Below are positions 1-6,068 of a DNA stretch of 8,891 nucleotides, piece after piece. Source of the stretch: Verrucomicrobiota bacterium (lineage in GTDB: Bacteria > Verrucomicrobiota > Kiritimatiellia > Kiritimatiellales > Tichowtungiaceae); contig JAUXCB010000045.1 in NCBI GenBank assembly GCA_030619095.1, positions 1 to 8,891 on the forward strand, read 5' to 3'. How positions within the stretch are numbered: the stretch's first letter is position 1; each line of letters begins with the position of its first letter. The position numbers were made by a program, and so were the translations under genes. The notes below the pieces were generated by a model, which was given only the letters and a program-made list of their open reading frames with translations, was not told the DNA's origin and made no database searches.

Positions 1-130
1 AAACAGCCTTCTTTTTGGCAGGGGCTTTTTTAGCGACACCCTTTTTAGCGGGAGCTTTCTTGGAAACAGCCTTCTTTTTGGCAGGGGATTTTTTAGCAAC
101 TTTCTTCTTCGAAACCTTCTTTGTAGCCAT
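1..130 (-). CDS. Lys/Ala-rich basic histone-like protein, N-terminal part (partial)
   Basis: The first 43 codons of a gene that leaves the window at the left edge. The ATG at 128-130 follows a good ribosome binding site (AAGGGG, about 8 bases upstream). The visible protein is almost only Lys, Ala, Pro, Val and Ser, in AKK, PAKKKA and SKK units. A stretch of about 38 bases recurs 63 bp apart (near 1-35 and 64-98), giving a 21-residue protein period. Such tails occur in bacterial H1-like or AlgP-like DNA-binding proteins. They also occur as N-terminal extensions of other proteins, for example some DksA/TraR zinc-finger proteins, so the function cannot be fixed from this fragment. A basic tail that binds nucleic acid is the safe reading. 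A separate promoter (189-217) suggests the gene is transcribed on its own. Confidence 0.75.
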   Translation of the reverse strand, partial: MATKKVSKKKVAKKSPAKKKAVSKKAPAKKGVAKKAPAKKKAV

Positions 131-152
131 TCTGTCAGCCCCTTCCCGTTAT

Positions 153-169
153 GAACCCTGCACGGGTTC
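153..169. repeat. Small hairpin in the leader of the Lys/Ala-rich gene
   Basis: GAACCC (153-158) pairs with GGGTTC (164-169) around a 5-base loop. It lies between the predicted promoter and the ribosome binding site of the minus-strand gene at 1-130, so it would form in that gene's 5' leader. No T-run follows on either strand, so it is not a standard intrinsic terminator. Confidence 0.45.
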
Positions 170-188
170 TCTAAAAAAATGAGGGGAG

Positions 189-217
189 CTTTTATCACGA
201 CACCTCGAGAGTGTCAA
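189..217 (-). promoter_or_regulatory. Sigma-70-like promoter with an internal dyad
   Basis: On the minus strand a perfect -35 box TTGACA (212-217) is separated by 17 bases from TAAAAG (189-194, four of six matches to TATAAT). It lies about 60 bases upstream of the start codon of the Lys/Ala-rich gene. The spacer holds an inverted repeat, GACAC (199-203) and GTGTC (211-215), with CTCGAG between them. A repressor or activator could bind there, but no cognate regulator is identifiable. Confidence 0.5.
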
Positions 218-264
218 CCGGCATCCTTCCCCTTCTTTTTTATCGATGAGATGACATTACGGGA

Positions 265-1095
265 TTACTTTCCAAAATTTGGAATGATGATCGTCTGGCC
301 GGCTTTGAGGTCATTTTCATTTTTCATTTTGTCCATGTTGGCGGCGTAGATCTCTTTCCAGCGGCGGCCATCGCCAGAGACGATTTTGGCGATGCGTGTG
401 AGGGTGTCGCCGGGCTGCACCGTATAGGTGGTGGTAGCCGGTGCAGGAATCTGGATCCGCTCGATCGATTTTGCGTTCACGGGCGTCGGATGGCGTTTCG
501 CAGTTTTTTGTGCGACGGATGGCTGCGGAGCGATAGGAGGCTTGACCGACGGGTCTGCCTTGGCTTGGCGGGCCCCCGCGGGCGGTTCGGTGATGAGGGT
601 TTTTGTTTTGGTGACGGCGGGACCCGTTCCGCCCTGCCGCTTAAGCTGTGCGCGCAGCAGGTTGTTCTCGCGCGTCAGTCGGACCAATTCTTCGGAAACT
701 CCTCCAGTGGATTGTCCGATTTCCGCAACAAATGAAATCCGGGCCTGGCCAATCCAACCGAGGAGGAGCTGACGCTTTTCGCTGGTTGGTCGTTTTTCGA
801 GATAGCACTCGTAGTGATAGATGGCGCGGACGTAGTTTTTCTTCTGTTGGTGATAAATGAGGGCCAGCTCCAGGTTGGGTCGTGCGAGATTCGCGTTGCG
901 GGTCAGTGCGGATTCAAACTGCCGAATGGCTTCGCCCCAGTGTTTCAACTGCGCCTGCTCCAGTCCTTTTTGAACCTGCGGGTTTCTTTCGTCGGCGGCA
1001 TCGCGCCGGGCACTGCTGTCGCAGCCGGAAATCAGCAGACAGCAAGTTATGGCACTGAAGAAGAGGGAAATCCTTTTTTTGCAACCAGTCGTCAT
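265..1095 (-). CDS. TPR- and LysM-containing lipoprotein
   Basis: A 276-residue protein that probably binds peptidoglycan at the cell envelope. From the chosen ATG (1093-1095) the N-terminus is a lipoprotein signal: basic residues, a hydrophobic run (about 10-23), then ISGC with Cys25 as the likely lipidated residue. Residues about 37-110 are helical and TPR-like, with repeated Ala/Leu pairs. Residues 132-152 look like a short coiled coil. Residues 155-220 form a Pro/Ala/Lys/Thr-rich linker, and 222-272 form one LysM domain (YTVQPGDTLTRIA, then LKAGQTIIIPN). LysM binds N-acetylglucosamine in glycans. A longer reading from 1170 begins inside a palindromic repeat and would put 25 residues before the signal peptide, so it was rejected. 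The gene lies 81 bases downstream of the epimerase gene on the same strand. The partner or exact role is unknown. Confidence 0.8.
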   Translation of the reverse strand: MTTGCKKRISLFFSAITCCLLISGCDSSARRDAADERNPQVQKGLEQAQLKHWGEAIRQFESALTRNANLARPNLELALIYHQQKKNYVRAIYHYECYLEKRPTSEKRQLLLGWIGQARISFVAEIGQSTGGVSEELVRLTRENNLLRAQLKRQGGTGPAVTKTKTLITEPPAGARQAKADPSVKPPIAPQPSVAQKTAKRHPTPVNAKSIERIQIPAPATTTYTVQPGDTLTRIAKIVSGDGRRWKEIYAANMDKMKNENDLKAGQTIIIPNFGK

Positions 1096-1099
1096 TTTT

Positions 1100-1176
1100 T
1101 TAAACCCACCCCGGCCTGCGGCCACCCCTCCATAGGAGGGGACATTGATTTTACGTCTATTCGCGTTCATTCGCGG
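1100..1176. repeat. Composite palindromic intergenic repeat (CCCCTCC/GGAGGGG plus GAAT-type unit)
   Basis: Almost the whole gap between the epimerase and LysM genes is repeat-like. CCCCTCC (1125-1131) and GGAGGGG (1135-1141) form a 7-bp stem with a 3-base loop. Beside it, GGCC-TGC-GGCC (1113-1123) makes a second hairpin. At 1150-1179 a unit with two CGCGAAT-like stretches (minus strand) runs up to the epimerase stop codon. From memory, similar elements recur between genes in several environmental bacterial genomes. No terminator-type T-run follows the hairpins, but they would fold in a transcript shared by the two genes. Confidence 0.6.
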
Positions 1177-2223
1177 TTAAAAAAATAGTTTGAAAAATTT
1201 CAGAATGCCTTGACCCCACGGAACGCGGTGGGAGATGCCGCTCTCTTTTCCCTCGAAGGTGTGCAGGCTGTCGATGTACCACTCATAGTTGCGGATCAGC
1301 GCCTGTTTGTTGGAGAACTTTGGATGAAAATTCAGTTTTTGCTCAATTTTTTCGGTCGAGACAAAGGAATCCTCGCAGGCGGTTTCATAGACCCATTTGT
1401 ACAGCGGGGAGAGTTTGAAAAACTCGAGAATGCGCAGGAACCCAATCAGCGGCTTGGCCGGCGTGCCGATCACCTTTTTGCCGAAGCCCGCTTTGTCGAG
1501 AACCGCTTGGTAATCCTCTTTCATGGTGGTGAAATCCGTTGCGCCGACATTGAAGATGTCGTTGACGATCTCCTTGTCTTGGGTCAGGCAGAGGAAGATC
1601 GCCTCGCACAGGTCTTCAACATCGAGCAACTGGTAGCGGTTTTTTCCGCTGCCGATCATCGGGAAGTTTTTGCCGTCCTTGGCCCAGTCGTAGAAGAGGG
1701 CGAAGACGCCGAGACGCTCCGGACCGATAAACGATTTTGGACGGATGATCGGAACGCACATGCCTTTTTCACGGTATTTCAGGCAGACATTTTCCGCCTC
1801 AATTTTCGCAATGCCGTAGGGGCCGACGCCGATCAGCGGGTCGTCTTCCACCAGCGGGTGGTGGTCGGGGATGCCGTAGACGGCGGTGGAGGAGATATGC
1901 ACGAAGCGCTCGACCTTCTGGCGCTCGGCCTCTTCCATCAGACGGCGTGTGCCCTCAATGTCGGTGGAAAAGATCTCCTCTTTCGTATAGAGGGGAAGGG
2001 CGGCGGCGGTGTGAACCACCCAGTCGACACCCTCCATCGTTTTGCGGACATCCTCCGGATTTCGGATGTCGCCGACCACAGCTTGGATCTGGTCGCGTTC
2101 TGGATAATCAAACTCCACTAAATCGAGCACGGTGATCTCTGTAATCCCCTGTTTGAGCAGGTGGCGGATCAGATTAATACCCAGAAACCCACTACCTCCG
2201 GTAACCAAAACTTTCTTATCCAT
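1177..2223 (-). CDS. NAD-dependent epimerase/dehydratase (extended SDR family)
   Basis: A 348-residue extended short-chain dehydrogenase/reductase, cytosolic, of the kind that acts on nucleotide sugars or on 3-beta-hydroxysteroid-like substrates. The Rossmann motif GxxGxxG is at residues 9-15 (TGGSGFLG). GDIR at 51-54 matches the acidic adenine-binding position, and VVHTAA follows at 69-74. The catalytic set is SST near 111-113 with YGIAK (Tyr136, Lys140). RPKSFIGPER at 161-170 fits the substrate-side segment. The start at 2223 is supported by AAGGAG (2230-2235) seven bases upstream; the longer frame to 2271 has no such site. The protein ends in a basic, aromatic tail (ILKFFKLFF). The substrate cannot be read from the sequence. 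The gene is divergent from the winged-helix regulator and shares its two palindromic sites, so shared control is likely. Confidence 0.85.
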   Translation of the reverse strand: MDKKVLVTGGSGFLGINLIRHLLKQGITEITVLDLVEFDYPERDQIQAVVGDIRNPEDVRKTMEGVDWVVHTAAALPLYTKEEIFSTDIEGTRRLMEEAERQKVERFVHISSTAVYGIPDHHPLVEDDPLIGVGPYGIAKIEAENVCLKYREKGMCVPIIRPKSFIGPERLGVFALFYDWAKDGKNFPMIGSGKNRYQLLDVEDLCEAIFLCLTQDKEIVNDIFNVGATDFTTMKEDYQAVLDKAGFGKKVIGTPAKPLIGFLRILEFFKLSPLYKWVYETACEDSFVSTEKIEQKLNFHPKFSNKQALIRNYEWYIDSLHTFEGKESGISHRVPWGQGILKFFKLFF

Positions 2224-2329
2224 AGAGATCTCCTTATCTGAAAAGAGTGTTAGTTTGATGGATCGGCTCATTTTCTACAATTTAAAAATAAAACACCTCA
2301 ACATCCCGCTTTCGGATTTAATTTTTGTT

Positions 2330-2349
2330 TCGTACCTCTAGAGGTACGA
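2330..2349. promoter_or_regulatory. Operator candidate 1: perfect 20-bp palindrome
   Basis: TCGTACCTCTAGAGGTACGA is its own reverse complement over all 20 bases. It lies 107 bases upstream of the epimerase start and about 107 bases upstream of the regulator start. A second, two-mismatch copy occurs 88 bp away. Two copies of such a long palindrome in the shared upstream region of divergent genes, one of them encoding a DNA-binding protein, point to a regulator binding site. Confidence 0.75.
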
Positions 2350-2417
2350 GAAGACGGGTTTTGTTTGTAAGAAACTTGAATAAATCACCTTTAATAACCC
2401 AGGCTTTTTCTATAGTT

Positions 2418-2437
2418 TCGAACCTCTAGATGTACGA
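2418..2437. promoter_or_regulatory. Operator candidate 2: imperfect copy next to the regulator start
   Basis: TCGAACCTCTAGATGTACGA differs from the perfect site at 2330-2349 at two positions. The symmetry extends slightly outward (TTTCG...CGAAA, 2416-2439). It ends about 9 bases before the AGGGA ribosome binding site (2445-2449) of the regulator gene. A -10-like TATAGT (2411-2416) touches its left edge. Bound protein here would be expected to block transcription of the regulator-thiL operon, which suggests autorepression. Confidence 0.72.
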
Positions 2438-2455
2438 AAAGTAAAGGGATAGTTT

Positions 2456-3007
2456 GTGAGCAAACTTCAACCTACGTTGTGGCGAACTTGTCGAGTGATT
2501 GCGAGTAAGACGAGGCTTCAGCTTTTGTGGCTGTTGTTCCAGAAGGCAGGGCTTTGTGTTTCCGATCTTGCCGGGGAGGTGGGAATTTCCTGTCATAATG
2601 CAAGTACTCAGTTGCGAACGCTGAGCGCAAGAGGGTTGATCACCCCGCAGCGAACGAAGCTAAAGGTTTTTTACTTCCCAGAGGTGAATGAGGATGTGGA
2701 ACATGCGGAGGTGTTGTTGAGCGCGTTGCATCAGTGTGCGAAAGATGAGGTGCCGCTTGAGAGTGTGATCCGGCAGGCGACAGCATTCACACATCTGCGG
2801 CGGATTTTTTTGGTACAGGTGCTAGATGAATCCCCTCGGTCGTTTGTTGCTTTACAGGAGAGGACGGGAATTTCCGCATCTGCGCTTTCCAAGCACTTGA
2901 ATAAGCTGGAGTCGCGGCATTTTATTAAACGTGTGCGGGGTGAATATCAGCTGTGTCAGCCGAAAAATTCGTTTGGGCGCGTGTTGCTGAAGGTGGCACG
3001 CTCATGA
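2456..3007 (+). CDS. Tandem winged-helix transcriptional regulator (ArsR-like)
   Basis: A 183-residue cytosolic DNA-binding protein starting at GTG (2456-2458), with AGGGA 6 bases upstream. Residues about 8-76 form an ArsR-like winged helix: a helix with ASKTRLQLLWLL, then VSDLAGEVGISCHNASTQLRTL, whose second half (46-58) would be the recognition helix, then a beta wing (TPQRTKLKVFYF). Residues about 110-167 form a second winged helix (LRRIFLVQVL, SASALSKHLNKLESRHFIKRV, GEYQLC). Ordinary ArsR proteins are about 100-120 residues with one such domain, so this is a double version. Cysteines occur at 12, 34, 46, 94 and 167, but no clear metal-binding pair is visible. The stop codon overlaps the start of thiL (ATGA), so the two are co-translated. 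The two palindromes upstream are the likely target. The signal it senses is unknown. Confidence 0.8.
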   Translation: MSKLQPTLWRTCRVIASKTRLQLLWLLFQKAGLCVSDLAGEVGISCHNASTQLRTLSARGLITPQRTKLKVFYFPEVNEDVEHAEVLLSALHQCAKDEVPLESVIRQATAFTHLRRIFLVQVLDESPRSFVALQERTGISASALSKHLNKLESRHFIKRVRGEYQLCQPKNSFGRVLLKVARS

Positions 3008-3879
3008 AAACACTTCGACAGATGGGCGAACACGCCGCCATCGCCGCGCTGACTGCAAACCTGAAAGCCGTCGGCGACGACTGCGCCGTCTTGCCACAAC
3101 CCGGCTCCGAGTACGATCTGGTTCTCACCTCCGATCCGCTCATTCAGAACGTCCACTTCACCGCCGGAGCCACACCGGAGCAGATTGCGAACAAAGCGGT
3201 GGCTCGGGTGCTGAGTGATTTTGCGGCGATGGGTGCCGAGCCGCAGTATCTCCTCATCAATCTCGTTGCTCCGCCGGATCAGAACGTTCGCCTCTTGGAA
3301 AAAATTTATTCCGAGTTTTCCAGCCTTTTTGGAAAGTTCGGTGTCGAGATTGTCGGCGGCGACCTCGCGCAGGGGCTGGTTCTTGAGCTGCACGTGTTCG
3401 GTGTCGGTCGCGTGCCGAAAGGCACTGCGTTATTGCGGTCCGGTGCAAAGCCCGGCAACCTGATTTATGTCACCGGCCCGCTCGGCGGCGCCCAGAAAAG
3501 CGGGAAACACCTAACCTTCGAGCCGCGTTTGGAATGGGGGAACGCCCTGCGCGAGTCTGGAGCTGTCACCTCCATGATGGATATCAGCGATGGCCTCGCC
3601 ACCGATCTGCGCCATATTTTGAAAGCCTCCGGCGTGGGTGCGGAACTCGACAGCCATGCGATCCCTTTGAACGGAACGCTGGACGAGGCATTGTTCGACG
3701 GCGAGGACTTTGAACTGCTCTTCACCGCTCCCCCAGACGCGGTTTTCCAAGGATTGGAAGAAAAGCAAGCCGCCATTCAATGGCTTCCAAGCATTGGAAA
3801 AGTGACTGCGAATTTGAACGCGCTTTTGCTCGACGGCGAGCCGCTGGACGGCAAAGCCTTTGAGCACTTCAAAAATTAA
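3004..3879 (+). CDS. thiL: Thiamine-monophosphate kinase
   Basis: ThiL phosphorylates thiamine monophosphate with ATP to give thiamine diphosphate, the active cofactor, in the cytosol. Family motifs appear in order over 291 residues: VGDDCAVL (23-30), TSDPLIQNVHF (42-52), KAVARVLSDFAAMGAEP (64-80), VGGDLAQG (117-124), VTGPLGGA (156-163), MMDISDGLATDLRHIL (191-206), FDGEDFELLFT (231-241) and IGKV (264-267). The aspartates of GDD, SDP and DISDG match the metal and phosphate sites. The protein is somewhat short for the family (about 320 residues). The start at 3004 overlaps the regulator's stop and has an AAGGTGG-type site upstream; the longer frame from 2953 was rejected because it runs into the regulator. 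No TPP riboswitch can precede it here. Two TTCCAA-NNN-TTGGAA palindromes lie within its 3' part. Confidence 0.93.
   Translation: MKTLRQMGEHAAIAALTANLKAVGDDCAVLPQPGSEYDLVLTSDPLIQNVHFTAGATPEQIANKAVARVLSDFAAMGAEPQYLLINLVAPPDQNVRLLEKIYSEFSSLFGKFGVEIVGGDLAQGLVLELHVFGVGRVPKGTALLRSGAKPGNLIYVTGPLGGAQKSGKHLTFEPRLEWGNALRESGAVTSMMDISDGLATDLRHILKASGVGAELDSHAIPLNGTLDEALFDGEDFELLFTAPPDAVFQGLEEKQAAIQWLPSIGKVTANLNALLLDGEPLDGKAFEHFKN
3745..3799. repeat. Two TTCCAA-NNN-TTGGAA palindromes inside thiL
   Basis: TTCCAA-GGA-TTGGAA (3745-3759) and TTCCAA-GCA-TTGGAA (3785-3799) are perfect 6-bp inverted repeats with 3-base loops, 40 bp apart. They encode part of the variable segment between the GEDFELLFT and IGKV motifs of ThiL. 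A near-copy (TTCCAA-GCA-TTGGAC) occurs outside any gene at 6379-6393. Confidence 0.7.
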
Positions 3880-3883
3880 ACGC

Positions 3884-3912
3884 TTGTCCGGTTAAGAGGG
3901 CGCGGATATATT
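3884..3912 (+). promoter_or_regulatory. Promoter of tRNA-Ala
   Basis: TTGTCC (3884-3889, four of six matches to TTGACA), a 17-base spacer, and TATATT (3907-3912, five of six matches to TATAAT). It ends 13 bases before the mature tRNA 5' end, the usual distance for a short tRNA leader. The tRNA is therefore likely to have its own promoter and not depend on thiL readthrough. Confidence 0.65.
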
Positions 3913-3925
3913 TCCGAACTTCTTT

Positions 3926-4001
3926 GGGGCGGTAGCTCAATCGGTAGAGCGCCACGTTCGCAACGTGGAGGTCGGGAGTTCGATCCTCCTCCGCTCCACC
4001 A
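3926..4001 (+). tRNA. tRNA-Ala (anticodon CGC)
   Basis: A complete 76-base cloverleaf. The acceptor stem pairs GGGGCGG (3926-3932) with CCGCTCC (3991-3997) and contains the G3-U70 wobble pair, the classic alanine identity element. The D arm is GCTC/GAGC (3935-3950). The anticodon stem CCACG/CGTGG (3952-3956, 3964-3968) encloses TTCGCAA, with anticodon CGC at 3959-3961, reading GCG codons. The T stem is 3974-3978 with 3986-3990 and the loop is TTCGATC. The discriminator is A3998, and CCA (3999-4001) is encoded. Confidence 0.97.
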
Positions 4002-4034
4002 TTTTTTTTAACCATTATTTATGGTTGATCTTTT
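4002..4034 (+). terminator. Likely terminator after tRNA-Ala
   Basis: Eight T bases (4002-4009) follow the CCA directly. Then comes a hairpin, AACCAT (4010-4015) with ATGGTT (4021-4026), and GATCTTTT. The stem is AT-rich and weak, but the T-runs on both sides of it fit a tRNA transcript end. Confidence 0.45.
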
Positions 4035-4210
4035 ATCCGTCTGCCCCCATTTTCCGCCCGCCCCAAAAGAAGAAGGAATATTGGAATAGCGGATTGATGG
4101 AAGAATGGGGCGATAACATTGTTTCGATGATACGAAGTTTTTGGGTTGTGTCATTCAGCAGATCCATCCATCCAGCATTCCATGATTCCAATATTCCATT
4201 GTTCCAGGGG
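4035..4210. repeat. ATTCCA-rich inverted repeat region before the helicase gene
   Basis: This gap holds no gene. GGAATATTGGAAT (4075-4087) is repeated in inverted form as ATTCCAATATTCC (4185-4197). The right side (about 4162-4206) continues as degenerate tandem units of ATTCCA with 2-3 variable bases between them. The arms are about 97 bases apart, so the segment could fold into a large hairpin in RNA or single-stranded DNA. From memory, similar ATTCCA arrays recur in other environmental genomes. Its right end supplies the AGGGG ribosome binding site of the helicase. Confidence 0.6.
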
Positions 4211-4217
4211 TTTACAT

Positions 4218-6011
4218 ATGAAATTCACCGATATGGGGCTCTGCCCCGAACTTCTCGCCGGCATAGAAAAGCTCGGCTTCGAAACACCGACACCCGTTCA
4301 GGGCGAAGTGATTCCTTTCCTTCTCGAAAACGATCAGGATGTGGTCGCGCTCGCGCAGACCGGCACCGGAAAGACCGCCGCGTTCGGTCTGCCGATTCTC
4401 GAACAGCTCGAATTCGATCAGGTTGCACCGCAGGCGCTGGTTCTATGTCCGACCCGCGAGCTGTGTATGCAGATTGCGCGTGACCTGCAGAACTTTGCCT
4501 CCCAAATGCCGAAGGTTAACGTGCTGGCGGTCTATGGCGGTTCCGACATCCGCCGTCAGCTCGATGCGTTGAGCCGCGGCGTACACATTGTCGTCGCCAC
4601 TCCCGGACGGATGCTCGACATCCTGCGCCGCAAGCGTGCCGATTTCTCCTCTATCGAGCGCGTCGTGCTCGATGAGGCCGACGAAATGCTCAATATGGGT
4701 TTCGAGGAAGAGTTGAAGGGGATTCTTTCTGATGTGCCCGATAGGGCTCAGACCCTTCTCTTTTCGGCAACGATGCCCAAAGAGGTGGCCCGAATTGCTA
4801 AAAACTATATGGAAGATCCGCACGAGATCACTGTGGGTTCGCGCAACGCCGGGGCTGAAAACGTCAACCACGAATACTACGTGGTGCATGCTAAAGACCG
4901 CTACCGCGCTTTGCGCCGCATCGTGGACGCGTACCCTCGCATGTATGGAATCGTTTTCTGCCGCACACGGATGGAAACCCAGCAGGTGGCTGACCATCTT
5001 CGTAAAGACGGGTATAACGCCGAACCGCTTCACGGGGATCTGTCCCAGCCGCAGCGCGACAGCGTCATGAAAAAATTCCGCGAACGGCACCTGCACATTC
5101 TCGTGGCCACCGATGTCGCCGCGCGCGGTCTCGACGTCAACGACCTGACGCACATCATTAACTATCAAATGCCCGATGACCTCAGTGCCTACACCCACCG
5201 CAGCGGCCGCACGGGGCGCGCCGGGAAAGAAGGTATTTCCGTTTCCATTATTCACATGCGCGAGCACTTCAAAATCAACCGGCTCCAAAAGTCGCTCGGT
5301 AAAAAGTTTACTCAACAGCTCGTTCCGACCGGCGAAGAAATTGCCCGCATTCGCCTGATGGCGATGGCTGAGCGTGTACGCGACTGGGAATCCGGCCCCG
5401 GCTTAATCGACAATCATCTCGAAGAGCTCAACACTCTGCTCGCGGATCTTTCCAAAGAGGAGCTCATCAAACGTTTCGCCTCCATCGACCTACACCGTAT
5501 GCTTTTGTTCTATCGCGATGCGCCCGATCTCAACGAACAACCCGCTCGGCGTCAGAACGCTTCCCGCGAACCCAATCGGTATGCGGACGGCCCTCGCCCG
5601 TCCGCTCGCGAAAAGAGAGAAAACCACGAGCCACGAAAAATGACCCAAGGCATGGTCGAGCTCTGCATGAACGTCGGCAAGCTCAACGGGCTGACTCCCA
5701 AAAGGCTGATGGCCATGGTGAATGTCGCCGACCGCGAAAGCAGCATCGATATCGGCCGCATCAACATCGTCAAAATGCAGGCCTACTTCGAGGTGCCGCG
5801 CTCCGAAGCGCAGGGCGTCATCGACAGCTTTGCAAAAAGCCACGTTGACTGCGAAGGCCGACCGGTCAGCGTCGCCATGGCCGGCAACACCCGGTTGAAT
5901 CCCGAAAAGTCAAGCGGGCACAAGCGCAAAGGCCCGGTCGCAGGCGCATTGTCAAAGCCGCCTCGGAAAAAGAATCGCAAATCCAAAGGCAACCGCAAAT
6001 TCCACGACTAG
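4218..6011 (+). CDS. deaD: ATP-dependent DEAD-box RNA helicase with DbpA-type RNA-binding domain (CsdA/DeaD-like)
   Basis: A 597-residue RNA helicase expected to unwind short RNA duplexes in ribosome assembly, mRNA turnover or cold adaptation. Motifs in order: the Q motif region FTDMGLCPELL...TPTPVQ (3-28), AQTGTGKT (46-53, Walker A), PTREL (78-82), TPGR (128-131), DEAD (152-155), SAT (183-185), GIVFCRT (244-250), ATDVAARGLDV (297-307) and HRSGRTGRAG (327-336). After a helical segment and a charged linker (about 440-475), residues 478-556 match the DbpA/CsdA RNA-binding fold. A basic tail rich in Lys and Arg (568-594) follows. The start at 4218 has AGGGG seven bases upstream; a longer frame from 4146 begins inside the repeat and was not used. 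The length and tail favour CsdA/DeaD over the shorter RhlE or DbpA, but orthology is not proven. Confidence 0.9.
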   Translation: MKFTDMGLCPELLAGIEKLGFETPTPVQGEVIPFLLENDQDVVALAQTGTGKTAAFGLPILEQLEFDQVAPQALVLCPTRELCMQIARDLQNFASQMPKVNVLAVYGGSDIRRQLDALSRGVHIVVATPGRMLDILRRKRADFSSIERVVLDEADEMLNMGFEEELKGILSDVPDRAQTLLFSATMPKEVARIAKNYMEDPHEITVGSRNAGAENVNHEYYVVHAKDRYRALRRIVDAYPRMYGIVFCRTRMETQQVADHLRKDGYNAEPLHGDLSQPQRDSVMKKFRERHLHILVATDVAARGLDVNDLTHIINYQMPDDLSAYTHRSGRTGRAGKEGISVSIIHMREHFKINRLQKSLGKKFTQQLVPTGEEIARIRLMAMAERVRDWESGPGLIDNHLEELNTLLADLSKEELIKRFASIDLHRMLLFYRDAPDLNEQPARRQNASREPNRYADGPRPSAREKRENHEPRKMTQGMVELCMNVGKLNGLTPKRLMAMVNVADRESSIDIGRINIVKMQAYFEVPRSEAQGVIDSFAKSHVDCEGRPVSVAMAGNTRLNPEKSSGHKRKGPVAGALSKPPRKKNRKSKGNRKFHD

Positions 6012-6061
6012 AGCCGCTGCACCCGTTTTCGGCAAAGAACAACCTGCAAGGTAGGCGGCTC
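6011..6061. repeat. Long-loop inverted repeat just after the helicase stop
   Basis: GAGCCGC (6011-6017) pairs with GCGGCTC (6055-6061) across a 37-base loop, starting at the last base of the helicase stop codon. The loop holds CGGCAAAGAA (6030-6039), a 10-mer that recurs inside the next repeat at 6149-6158. It could fold at the end of the helicase mRNA, but no T-run follows. Confidence 0.5.
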
Positions 6062-6068
6062 CAGATAA

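Noticed and set aside
1210..2121. A 303-codon plus-strand open frame
   Set aside because: It lies opposite the epimerase gene, whose protein has clear family motifs. The plus-strand product shows no recognisable domain and no convincing ribosome binding site.
2953..3003. An upstream in-frame start for thiL
   Set aside because: The extra residues lie within the regulator gene, are not ThiL-like, and the ATG at 3004 gives the common ATGA overlap.
3880..3925. A riboswitch or terminator between thiL and tRNA-Ala
   Set aside because: The 46 bases are taken up by a sigma-70-like promoter and no hairpin with a T-run is visible.
3926..4034. The tRNA gene as an attachment site for an integrated element
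   Set aside because: No integrase gene and no repeated copy of the tRNA 3' end were found in the window, and the following gene is a core helicase.
4146..4217. An upstream in-frame start for the helicase
   Set aside because: It would add 24 residues encoded by the ATTCCA repeat, before the normal Q-motif start. The ATG at 4218 has a good ribosome site.
4443..5315. A 290-codon minus-strand open frame
   Set aside because: It is antisense to the DEAD-box helicase core motifs, and such shadow frames are common in GC-rich genes.
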